A stretch of DNA of 64,000 nt. Origin: Polychytrium aggregatum (Eukaryota; Chytridiomycota; Chytridiomycetes; Polychytriales). Under the pieces are notes generated by a model, which saw only the letters and a list, made by a program, of their open reading frames with translations, made no database searches and was not told the origin of the DNA. A program made the position numbers and the translations under genes. Shown piece after piece: positions 32,242 through 42,675 of this stretch (the first letter of the stretch is position 1; each line of letters starts with the position of its first letter). The stretch is taken from contig NW_026516264.1 of assembly GCF_025602895.1 (NCBI RefSeq), positions 1 through 64,000 of the forward strand, written 5' to 3'.

Positions 32242-33362
32242 TCACTTTTTCTTCAGGTGAACCGAGTTCAGACCAGCCCGGTTGCGAGCAATCTCGATAG
32301 CGAAGAACTGGATGCGGGTGACTGCAGGGTCCGAGGGGATAGGCAGTCCATAGAGCCAGCACGATTAGCGGACAGTAGGAATGTGCTCGCCGGCCAAACC
32401 CATGCAGTGCAGACTCCATTCAAGTCACGGACACAGGCGATGGGTCCATATTCCCAAGATCACACCAGCATTCGCACACACCGTCCCAGCTCTGCCGAGC
32501 CCAATCCAACCAGCACAGGGGCCAAGGCCGGTTACTTGCTTACCAAAAAACGCATTGTCCGGTCCGTAGTCCTCTGCTGCCCGCACTCTCAGCAGGGTGC
32601 CAAAGTTGAAGTCCTCGACCCGACTCTCGTATCTGGATGACACAAATCAAACAACGTATCCACGCCGTTACGGTCAGCCGCCAAATCCATGCCCGTCGAT
32701 CGCTGGCTCTTGCCCCGGGGCTGATCGCCGCACTTACTTCTTTATAAAGTCTCGCCAGGCAGCCTTGGCCTTTTCGCTCTTGAAGTCGGCCATCTCGTCT
32801 ATGCTGGCAAGGTTGATGCTGGGGAACATTGTCAGGAAATCGGCGTGGAGCTCGTCATCGATCCTGAAGGCAGCAAACAGCGGCAATGTTGCAATCCCCC
32901 ACCCAAACGAAAGTTAGTGATCCATATCGATCTCGCAGTGTACGTGGGCTGCATCGGCCGATGTGCTGTGGATGAGACCTTCGTCCCAGCAAGATCGAGC
33001 CGGCATCTGTCTGCGATGCTTTCTCAGGGCTGCTCAATCCGGCATCGTCGCTTGGTGCTGACTTACTTGGTCAGTCGGAGTCTCGAGGCATCGACGGCGG
33101 AGATGAGCTTGAAGAAGGTTTCGGCATGGTGGAAGGCCTTCACCGCCCACTGCTTCTCAATGTCTGCATTGCGAACACACCCGCAGTTGCAGGATGCAGC
33201 CCCAGGGATGCGTTGGTCAGTGGCAGTAAGCAACAGACAGGGGGATCCGCCCGCCATCGGCAGTCCTCTGCACCCTTATGCCCGGACCCATCCAGCGTCT
33301 CCTCGCCCACGGCACCTTCATGGTTGACGGCGTTTTCGGCAGTGACTCCAGCGATGGACATG
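32242..33362 (-). CDS. PBDC1: PBDC1 family protein (yeast YPL225W homologue)
   Basis: Five or so exons on the minus strand. Exon 1 from 33362 encodes MSIAGVTAENAVNHEGAV; next come NADIEKQWAVKAFHHAETFF and KLISAVDASRLRLTK (about 33066-33167), DDELHADFLTMFPSINLASI with KAAWRDFIKK (about 32740-32865), YESRVEDFNFGTLLRVRA (about 32550-32640) and VTRIQFFAIEIARNRAGLN with a Lys-rich end at TGA 32242. This is the full PBDC1 core: WA.KA..HAE, LRLTK.D, DFNFGTLLR and QFFAIEIARNR. Family members are small soluble proteins; the yeast protein has been linked to chaperoning of translation elongation factor 1A. All recognisable family blocks are present. Confidence 0.88.
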
Positions 33363-33674
33363 GCGGCGGATTCGAGATGAAGTGTGAGGAGCGGCTTCGG
33401 GGTTGGCGGTCTGGGCAAAAGAAAAACTGTGCGCTCGCAGCGTCGCACATGTGCGACAGAGTCGGAGTCTGCGTCCGTCCCCGTTTTGCAGGGCTCGTTG
33501 TTGGTGGTCCCTGCGGGTTCAGGCCGGGGCATGTGTATTGTTGCCAGGGACCGACAGGGGCGCCGGCAGGGGGGGGGATGCACTGAGACAGGATATATTA
33601 TCCATGAGGGGCACTGGAGGTCTTGTGTCCAGCATCATCGACCCTTCCAGACAGAGCCGATCGCTTCTTCACCC
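33363..33674. promoter_or_regulatory. Divergent promoter between PBDC1 and the secreted protein gene
   Basis: 312 bp between two divergently transcribed start codons, with a G-run at about 33570. No gene inside. Confidence 0.45.
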
Positions 33675-35043
33675 ATGAACTCGCCAGTCGCCGTCTTTGT
33701 CGTCGTCTTGGTCGCTGTGCTGCATATCCAAGTGTAGGTACCGAGTCTGATCGCGAGGATGCAGTACGCACTTTCGACCGCAACCGGTCTTATCCAATAC
33801 TCACATCTTCGTGGTCTGCCGCTCCCTGGCACCAACACTCACCAGGGCATTGTCGCTGCCAAGCGCCAGAATTGCATCGAGGTCTCTCATCACCTGCGGA
33901 GTGGTTCCGGATGTGACAGCGTTCTGCCAAAACTACCAGCTCGGCTGCGAGTCCCTGTGCGGCAGCGCTTCGATCCGGGAAGTTTGTGGCCCGACCACCA
34001 CCAGCTCGCCGTTGGGCGTGGACTTTTCATGCCTTTGCGGCCCGAGCAATCAGACACTTGCCGCTCTGGAAGCCGTTTTGCCCGGAGCCTCGGTCTGCCT
34101 CTCTTCCAGCACGCCAACGACGAGCACCATCACCAGCGGCACCACAAAAAGCAGCTCCAGCAGCACATCGTCGACATCGCCTAGCCCCTCTCCCATCTGC
34201 AACCAAATCCAGCCGGGCACGCGATGCAACCCGAATGTCATCACCAATCTGTGCTCGGACAGGTTGCTCGCCTACTGCACCTCGGGTTTGTACAGCGCAT
34301 ATCGATATTGCGGCACATCCATCGGTTCGATAGCTCGGGTTGCGCCGGCTTGAGCAGACGCCTCGGGCCGACAGCACTCAACGGTTGGTGCAGCATTTAG
34401 CGATTTGACCGCTGCAGACACTAACTGCGATTCAATGTGCTTGCGTTTCCGCTATGATTTAGGCGGCTATTATAACTTTACATCCTGTGGCCCTGGAAGC
34501 TCCTGCCGCATTGTTCTTCCTGGCTTTGCAATCTGCGACCTTGACTCCAACTATCCATGTGGCAGCACAACCACCACCGGCACGATAACTACGACCACGA
34601 CCACAACCACGACCTCCACATCATCCAAAACATCAACCACTTTGTCGACCAAAACATCGTCGGCATCATCCACATCCAAAACATCATCTACATCCTCCAA
34701 AACATCATCTACATCCTCCATTACATCATCCACATCATCCACATCCAGAACCACTACACCATCTACATCCAGAACCACTGCATCATCCACATCCAGAACC
34801 ACTACTGCCTCCAGTCTCCCTGCATGTCCGTCGCCGATTGTCCCTGGATCCGCCTGCAGCGTCTTCAACTCGGCCCTTGCATGTTCGGGACGCTTCAACT
34901 ATGCCCAGTGCGGAGCAGGTATGTCGTTCCAGCAGTCGGCGCTCATTATTCTCGCTGTGGTGACAAACGAGTGCATCGATGAATGTTGCCTCTGTTGGAT
35001 GATGCCCTCACTGATGCCGGTGCTTCTAAATACCAGACGGTAG
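33675..35043 (+). CDS. Secreted Cys-rich, Ser/Thr-rich surface protein
   Basis: Exon 1 (33675-33733) encodes a clear signal peptide, MNSPVAVFVVVLVAVLHIQ; splicing to 33846 keeps frame. A Cys-rich module follows (CGVVPDVTAFCQNYQLGC, CGSASIREVC, DFSCLCG), then a Ser/Thr linker, a second module (CNQIQPGTRCNPNVITNLC and CTSGLYSAYRYC), a further intron ending at CAG at about 34418, a third module (NCDSMCLRFRYDLGG, SCGPGSSC), a long Thr/Ser-Lys repeat and a last module (CPSPIVPGSACSV, CSGRFNYAQCG). The design is that of an O-glycosylated wall or adhesion protein. The modules recur (P-G-x-x-C spacing) but I cannot assign them to a named family. The 3' end is uncertain. Confidence 0.6.
34573..34815 (+). 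repeat. Thr/Ser-rich coding repeat
   Basis: Degenerate ACC/ACA/TCC/TCA codons with repeated CATC(C)ACATCC blocks encode runs of Thr and Ser broken by Lys or Arg. It lies inside the coding region of the secreted protein and is probably a site of heavy O-mannosylation and length polymorphism. Confidence 0.75.
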
Positions 35044-35550
35044 ATACGTCGTCAGGGCTTGTCCTCTCGGCACTGCTTGCCATTCGCTCGGCTCCTTGGT
35101 CTACTGCGATTTTGAATCAGCTGTACAGTGCCAGTGAGATTTGCTCGTCGATTTGGCGATGTGGAAATCGGCATACCGTCCGAGAAGATCAACTTGCTGC
35201 TGCTGCCTACTCTTCCGCCCCTGAATGTTATTGCCGCCGGGATTTTCTTGATCCCTGCACCCTCCATCCCTGAAAATGAGCCATCTCGAGCGTCTTGTGT
35301 GGCGCTCACGAACCACACCCTCGACCTTCCACACAAAGCTGCTCCTGCAATACACTCATCCATCCTATTCGATGGCCACCGTGACCCATTGGCAAGCGTC
35401 GCTCCTATATGTGACAGGTGATGCACCCTAAAGCAGGAGTGTGATGACCTCTATGGGTGGTTCTATTTGGCTCAGCAACGACGAGTGGGCGATCTGATAC
35501 TGAGGCGAAGACGTGGAGGCAACTTTTCATCTCGGTGGCACGGTCTTCAC
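35044..35550. other. Convergent intergenic region
   Basis: Between the 3' end of the secreted-protein gene and the stop codon of ALG6. No supported gene. Confidence 0.5.
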
Positions 35551-38428
35551 TCAGGCCGCCTTCTGCTTTCGACTGTCGCGATCCAATGCACCACTCAGGA
35601 TTTGTCTGTAGTTGTAGTATCCAAAGAACACGACAAACATGGATGTGCTGAAGAGCACGTTCAGGACCACATAAATATCGGGATACCGAGGAGGCGGAGG
35701 GACGACGGCTTCCATGGCGTGCAACCCGAAGATGACAGCGTATGAAATCTAGGCGCAGAAAGGGCGAGTTAATTGGGAACTCGTCAAGGAACGTAGACTG
35801 GGGGGGGGGCATGAGCCAACAAGCAGCACAGGTGTGCTCGAATCAAAGTTGGAGGAGATGCACGACTGACAAACGGGCGCTGCATCAACCACTAAACTGT
35901 CAAATCAATGGCAAGTCAAATGTCACAACAACACAGACAACACAACAGCACAGACAACATACCGCTTTGGCCAGCTTGACCAATCCAGAGGCTCGCTTCC
36001 ATCCAAACGAAAACAGCCAGTTCCAGAGCACAACCGCCAGAATGTACGGCATGACAAGGCCGTCCTTCTTCAGCAGCGGGAACATGCTGCGTGGGGCGCC
36101 AGAGGGACACACAAAGTCAAACTTGTCAATGCCACGATCTAACCCGGTGTAAGAAGCCTCGATAGAAGCGGCAGTGCAATCAGTCGGGATTTGGCTGAAG
36201 TACAGGCGGCTCACCTGAACATGGCAACGTTGTTGAACCATACACCGACCACAGGCTCGTCCAGCAGCAGGATCGTGGCAGGCAAGAGGGGCAGCAGTAT
36301 CGACTTTTCGTGAACCATGAATGAGCACAGGAAGAAGCCAAGGGATCCGTTCAACAATCCGTACAGAAGGCGCTTCGGAGAGGGCTTGAGTAGCAAATTG
36401 ATTCCGGAAGGCAGGACGGCCAACAGAGTCAATGCCGCACTGATAGTGTGGGCTCAAATGAGTGAGTAAGCGAGCGAGAGGGTGGGAGCTGGTCGCCGGA
36501 CTTGATCGGTGCCGCTAGGTCCGGATCCTTTGGTGCATCCGCTTGATGCATACCTCAGATACACGAGCTGCTGGACTTCAAACAGATTGCGCAACTTGAC
36601 AAGTACGCTCAGCGAACACCAGACATTGGCCACCTTGTCTTCATAGAGCCCTCGCTCGACTGGAAAGACTCGCCGGAATACTTGCAGGAGGCTCTCGACA
36701 GAGCCGAGGAACGGCACCAAAAGCACTCCGAAGCAGCAGACGACCGTGGCTCCGAGCGAGACGAAGGTGAGAAGCCTGGACGACGACGACGACGACGGCG
36801 ACGACAGGTGTTCCAAAACAGCAGGAATTAGCAGCACATCGTGATTTGACCACTGCGGATGCGTGCGGCCATTTTCGTCCACAATTGGCACCGACATGGC
36901 CCAATCCATTTCAACATACCCATTTGGACCCTTAATACATCTCCCGAGAAGATAAAAGAACACCGGCAGAGCGTAATAGAGCGACATTTGCTTGAAGAAC
37001 AGCGCGCAGCAGAATGTGATGGCAGCCAGAACATTCTGGTCAAATCCCACGAGCGCCGCAGTCCAGGCTACAAAACCGAGCATGGCGGAGTTGTATCTGC
37101 GAATAAACGTTTGGGCGAACCTTGGTCAGGATTGCCTCCATTCGAGAACACGGGACGCTGGCCAGGGAGCAGGAAGAGAAAGAGCCAAAGGCGACGCTGG
37201 GCTGGGCTGGCGCAATGCTTACTGGAAGTGTCCGTGATCGACGAGGATCAAGGCAGGCTGAAGCAGAACGGCCAAGACCAAAAGTTGCTGATGAATCAGC
37301 GACAAGAAGGGAGTCGGATGTGAGCGCTCTACAAGAACTCAGTCTTGGGTAATAGTCTGGCCTCCATGATGCGGATGCACTGTCGGTTCAGTACCAGCTC
37401 GCCCATACCTGCTCGAGGCCGGAGCGGCCTTTGGCCCATACAGACTTGATTCCGACGATGATCGCCGGTAGATAGATGGCACACTCCGTGGCCAGAGCCG
37501 TGGCCCGCATGAACACCTGAAGCGCCGTGCTCTCGTATCCTCGGGACGTGAAGAGGGCAACCCATTCCGGGTGGATCCGATGGGCGCTGGATTCAGGAGC
37601 GTCGCACCATCAGAGCCGAACGAAGCATGGGCATGCAGAGATCCGCACGAAGCGTTTGATCGAAGCAGGTTGAGATGCCGAGCCGTCGCAAACTGCAATT
37701 GGGCCCGGCTGGACAGGAACGGAAGCCCAGAGCCAAGCACGACGAGGCAGGGCATCGCCGAACTGCGGATGCCAGACAAGGCGCAAACTTACATCCAGCC
37801 CAGGAGCCAGGAGTGGTAGGCAGTCAGCGGAGGATAGTCAAGACCCCAATACTGGAGATCGTACTTGTACCAGTAGGCCGTCGGGAGATGCAAGGTGATT
37901 TCGAGCCAGTGCCGCTGTGCTTCAAAATCGCCGTGCATGGGCTCGATCCCCTTGCCTTGGAGCGTCCGTTTGGGTGCAGGTTGAGTGGGTGTCAGTACGT
38001 TCAATAACAGAGCGATTCACACAGCAGGGATCCGTTGGCAGATCGGAAGGAAGAGCCCCGTCATTGCGTTTGGCGGATGAATCCAGCACGCGGCGAGCGA
38101 CTGGTCCGGATCCCAGTGCTCATCAGGCAGGTCTGGCCAGAGTTGTCGATCCAGACGGTTGGCGAAGACTCGGACATCTTCTGCAGCTCTATCTCTCTTG
38201 TTGGGCACGGTCCTCACCAGAGTATCCGTTGAGGCCCACGGCCCACTTGCACAGAAGGGCGAAGAGGATGGAGCTGATCAGGGCGAGTTTGCAGAAGCGG
38301 CTCTTGGTGGTATGCTGCAGCAGAGACAGCCAGCCTGCAGCAGGCGACCCAAAGACTGCGGCCGGTTCGTGCGCGGTGGCCTGGGCTGCTTCTTTGGACG
38401 GGGATCCGAGCGTCGTTCCTTTGGCCAT
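35551..38428 (-). CDS. ALG6: ALG6 alpha-1,3-glucosyltransferase
   Basis: Start at 38428, [15 protein letters not shown], then a first membrane segment ([21 protein letters not shown]). A later exon encodes [20 protein letters not shown], the signature of the ALG6/ALG8 family. The central exon (36454-37083) holds [20 protein letters not shown] and [10 protein letters not shown] with more membrane helices, and the C-terminal exons end [20 protein letters not shown] and [10 protein letters not shown] before TGA 35551. ALG6 adds the first glucose to Man9GlcNAc2-PP-dolichol from dolichyl-phosphate-glucose in the ER lumen. At least six introns. Fanzor element 2 starts only 57 bp upstream of the start codon, and the GH47 mannosidase lies head-to-head beyond it. 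Confidence 0.92.
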
Positions 38429-38482
38429 GGCGATTGGGTTGTGGGATGGAAGCCAATGCCGGATCTGGGAGGCGGCAGATGG

Positions 38483-38485
38483 ATG
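38483..38485. repeat. Left target-site duplication (ATG), element 2
   Basis: ATG immediately left of the left terminus. The same three bases follow the right terminus at 41922-41924. A 3-bp duplication is the size made by CACTA-type transposases. Three bases can match by chance (1 in 64). Confidence 0.7.
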
Positions 38486-38491
38486 CACTAT

Positions 38492-38800
38492 GAAAAAATT
38501 CTTGTTAATAAAATGAGCGAGAACGAAAAAACGCGCTCTCGGAGCCACCTCGGTCGGCGAGAAGAGCAGTCTCTGGCGAGAGACCCCCGAGGGAAGGCGA
38601 GAAGCCTCTCGCCGGCACACACACACACTTTGCACAAGGGAGTCAAACACCTCCCATCACCATCCCAAGAGGGATGGCAACCCCGAAGTGGACTGCCCAG
38701 AATATGGGCGACCCGGCATCCACTGTCGAAATACTCAAGGAACAGTGCGAGATACTTACAGTCTATCCAGAAAGAAACGGGACACTTCCCCTTTCTGGCT
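38492..38800 (-). ncRNA. Candidate Fanzor guide-RNA scaffold (fRNA), copy 2
   Basis: Equivalent to 15301-15609, with the three stem-loops conserved at 38569-38584, 38596-38613 and 38660-38677. Because the nuclease frame is broken in this copy, this RNA could still act in trans with the intact protein from copy 1. A guide taken from the flank would read CATCCATCTGCCGCCTCCCA, which is ALG6 5' leader sequence. Transcription is not shown. Confidence 0.55.
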
Positions 38801-41447
38801 TCAGATATCTGAACCCCGCTGACTGACTGTAGGCCCCAGTGAGCAAGCCGTGAAATTGTTTCCCGTCTTGGTTGGCAATCTCTTTGTTTGGGTTGGTTTC
38901 GGGAGCACAGTCTTGAATACACCCGGTCGATCTCCTGTGACGATGATCGACTGGCATACCGAGATCATATTCCTGGCTGCATTGATGTCTCGATCCCACA
39001 GCGTATGGCAGCTTGTACAGCTCCGGACAAAGTGTGGTTTCTCGATATCAAGATGCTCGACCTTCTCGAGTCGCTTGGCTTCCCGACAATGTGAGCACAC
39101 CTGAGATGTGTTGAACTCGTTCACCGAGCACACACGGATCTTGGAGACGGATCGGTCTGGTGGGCGTCTCTGGTGGTGGGTGAACTGCTCAAAGTACTTG
39201 GCGAACCTGAGTCTCCGTGGGCTGGATGCGTATCCCTTCCCCTGTTTCCAGGATGCATTCCCAAAGGCAATCACCACTTCGGTCTCCTTTGGTGCCTGGT
39301 CAATGACTTGTTTGCACATCTCGTGGACGGTGCGCTGTCGCTTGCCGTGGAGATCGAGTCGCTTGAATCGCCGTCGCCGGGTCAAGCTGAAGTACAGCTG
39401 TTTGTCCAGCATGTCTCCATCGAACACATGGCGAATGTATCGCAGGAAGGAAGCCAACCCAGGGATCTTGGGACTTGGTGTGGTGCTCATCCATTCCTGC
39501 AGACCAAGGATCTTGTGGGTGCTCTGGATCCACTTGGTCGCTTGGGTGGTGCCACATCGATGCTGGTACTCCTTGTTGGAGAACGACACGATCTTCTCGT
39601 TGGCACGCTGTGCCTTGGTCACCTTGACACCGTCTCGCTCCTGGATGGATGGTTGACCGGGTGCTCGAATGACAGCAGTGAAGATTGATCCCACACCAGG
39701 GTCGATCCCGATCCAAGTGGTCCGAGAGTCGTCGATGGGACCGACCCTGGCCTGGATCTTCTTCTCGGGAGTGAGCTTGAGTGTCTTGTCGTCCTTGTCT
39801 GTGGATTCTGGTTTGACATTAGGATCCTTCTTCTCCAGGATCTTGTATCTGAGCGTGGTGATCGAGCACCCGACCCCATCGGTGGTGATCTCGCAACCAA
39901 AGAGCTGCTTTCCCTCCTCCCTGGCACCAAAGAGTCTCGGATCCAGCTTGAAGTTGGTCTGCCAGAAGGTCTCTTGCTTTGTGGTGTCATTGACCTTGGT
40001 CTTCAGGTCGTCCCACTTGAGCCCAGTGCCAGTCTGGTATCCAAGGATTTCCCACAGTGCTTTGGTGTCGAGCTTGACATACTTGGCTCGGGCATCGCAG
40101 AGTGGGACCAAGGTGCACTGTGCTCGAGGGATGTTGAGTCTCTTCTTGGTCTGGGCAAGTCGGTCGGCCAGTCGCTTGATCCGCTTCGTGTTCACAGCGA
40201 TCTGCTTGCACACCTCCTCGTGCTGGGTCTGGAGTGCGTTGTGCTTGTCAGGCAGCCTTCGTTCGATAGAGCGACACATTTCCTCGTTCAGTCGCCCACG
40301 CTCTCCTTTCAGATCATCGGTTCCCCTCACGAGCCTGGGAATGATCATCTTCTGAAAGACCACCATGAAGAGGGCCTCCTTCAGGTGGGTCAGTCGAGAG
40401 ACTTCACTGGCCAGAACTGGTACGACTTTGTATAGGTCCTGGTGGCTTTCGTACCGAAACTCATACAACTGGTCGGCATGGTGGGCGAAGGATTTCCTCA
40501 GATCACCGAGAAGTGTCTTGGAGAGGGGGTTCTCCATCAGCTTCATGCACTCCTCGACGTGTGTGTGCCGTTTCACACCCTTGGGAGCAATCAGGGCCAG
40601 ATTGCAGAATCGGCGTAGAAGGGACCAGTATCGATCGAGAACGTGGGTCTCGCAGTTGACAGCATAGGTCTTGACAGCCAATGTGAGGATCTGCGAGCCA
40701 GTACCCTTTGGGAGGGACACAGAAGGCAGGATACACGACTTTCCCCATGCACGTCGATACAGGTCATATGTGTCGAGGATGTGCCTGTCATCTTCTGGGG
40801 TGTTTGTCCTGACACCCACTGTTCCTGTCTGCACCATGTTGAAGCATTTTCGAACAAACGCGGGTTCACTCGACGACACGGCGGGGAGAGTGATACCCTT
40901 GTCCAAGCACCGCCTGAGATGCAGCTCCAGGAGACGAGATGCTTCGTACTGGACTTGAGTCATGGCTCGGACAGTCTCCTCGATCTTGTCGTGCAAGGCA
41001 TCGTTCTTGATGATGGCGTCGAGGGTGCACTTGATGATTGAGTACTCGGCCTTGACTTGCTCGTTGGGGCCACAGTCAGGCAAGGTAGAGCTCCAGAGTG
41101 GGTTCTTCTTGGTACACAATGAACTGCTGCTTTTGGCATGACCCTCTTCCCCGCACGTGGCACATACAGGGACCTTGGGTGCGGGCATCTCGACCACGAG
41201 GGCTGGGAAGGCAGTGTCGTCACTGGACTCGTCTGGAGGGGGTGCTTGGCTGACCATTTCAGCGACCGAGGCAGAGCCAGCGGCAGGGCTGCTGTCGACT
41301 CTGGCTGTGCACTTCTTGGTGAAGGGTCTGACATGGTTGGTCAGGCCACAGGAGGGACACGATTTGATGGCGGGCTTCTTGGCCACATGAGAGTCATTGG
41401 GTGATCCTGGGTCGGGGTCGGGGGGGTGTTTTTCGCTTGGGAGCCAT
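38801..41447 (-). pseudogene. Fanzor gene, copy 2, frameshifted near the start
   Basis: Equivalent to the intact gene at 15610-18255. The start codon lies at about 41445-41447, but a run of six C (coding strand) in copy 1 is seven C here, shifting the frame after MAPKRKTPP and reaching a TGA about eight codons later. Downstream the original frame is open from at least codon GTG 41386 to the stop at 38801. All RuvC and zinc-ribbon residues are retained (IGIDPGVG, VNEFNTSQVCSHC, WDRDINAARN). The first in-frame ATG after the shift is the Met at about residue 64 of the intact protein, so re-initiation would lose the basic patch and the first zinc knuckle. A sequencing error in the homopolymer is possible. 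Confidence 0.8.
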
Positions 41448-41921
41448 CTGGCGAGAAAATAGCGACGATGGCTGGTTCTGCCCTCGGGGAAGAAAGAATC
41501 TCCTCAAAACCAGCGCATTTTTGGGCTGGCAGAGATACTGTGCAGTGGCGTCCTTGATTTAGATCCAGAAACGCATCGCTCGCTCAATCAGTCGTGGGAA
41601 AACATCTTGTCAAGGTGAGTCTTGCCTGATAGTCAAACGATCATGTCATCTCGCTGACACAGCCACGCTTGACTAGGTTTCCAACCAGAGAGATTCAGAT
41701 GGTGGTGGTTCTTGTCCGCAATCGGAGTGGAGCTTCCAACAATGATACAATTGGTCATTCCTCCACACCAATTGCCCACCACCACCGTCAATCGGCTCAA
41801 GGTGATACCAAATGCCGTCAACCGACCATGGCCGGATTCCAACTTTTGCTGCATCTTGGTCTCCAGCGTGTATTCATATTCGAGATGAGCAGCCGCGAGG
41901 TGCCGGAAAAAATTGATAGTG

Positions 41922-42675
41922 ATGGTTGCGAGGGAGGGCGGTCTCTCTGCCTCTCGACCGTTCTCGGCCGTTCTCGGTCGTTCTCGGCTGCTCTCGCTCG
42001 TGCCAGGGAGACGCTGGATTGGCACACATTCAGACAACCCAAAAGCCGATCGGCACGTCTCATCAACTGCCTGCACTCTGCACTCTGCACCATGGAGGAG
42101 CATGGTCGCTTGCAGTGCCTCCGTCTCGCTAGAGCAAGGGCAAGCTTGGTATCTGCAAGGACATGCCCGAGGTCCCGCTGATGCTCAATCTGCAGACACA
42201 AAACACCCCCATGAGACACCGATGCCTGCGATGGGATGCAAAGCGATGCGAGATGCACGCTCGCCAGGACATGCAAACGGGCTCCGAGGCTGTGTCGGCG
42301 GGAATATCTGGGCGGTTGGTCTGGCTGGGCGCCGCCGACAGGGCAGGCGGCGACAGGGTTTGTTCGGGGTCGCCGGTCCGATGGCGCAAAATGGCGGTTG
42401 CATCCCAGCACTGCTCCCGTTGGACAGGGTCGGCTGGACGAGAGGGGATCGACATGCCCGGCATCCCGTCTCCGCTCTGGTGGTGTATTGCGTGCGGTGG
42501 GCCATCGGCGACAGACCATGCCCTCGGGCTTTGAGGGCGTGCGGCCCTTCAAACAAAAGGGCTTGCCTGATCGCCCGCCACCTCCTGTTCTGGCTGCTGG
42601 CACCCTCCGGCTCTCGCTCGTCCATCTCAACCAGCTCTTCCCCAACTGTATCTGCCGGCCCGATCACCTGTCGAC
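41922..42675 (+). promoter_or_regulatory. GH47 mannosidase upstream region
   Basis: 754 bp between element 2 and the mannosidase start, beginning with the second ATG of the target-site duplication. Runs of CTCTCGGCCGTT-like sequence (41950-42000) and repeated CACTCTGCA lie here. No gene seen. Confidence 0.5.

Larger units (their letters stand above)
38486..41921 (-). mobile_element. Fanzor-carrying CACTA-like DNA transposon, copy 2
   Basis: 3436 bp, nearly identical to 15295-18731 and in the same orientation. Its termini are the same CACTAT inverted repeats, here flanked by ATG on both sides. It separates ALG6 (minus, start 38428) from the GH47 mannosidase (plus, start 42676). Without the insertion these two genes would share an 800-bp divergent promoter. 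The Fanzor frame is damaged near its start. High identity between copies means recent spread or recent gene conversion. Confidence 0.9.
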
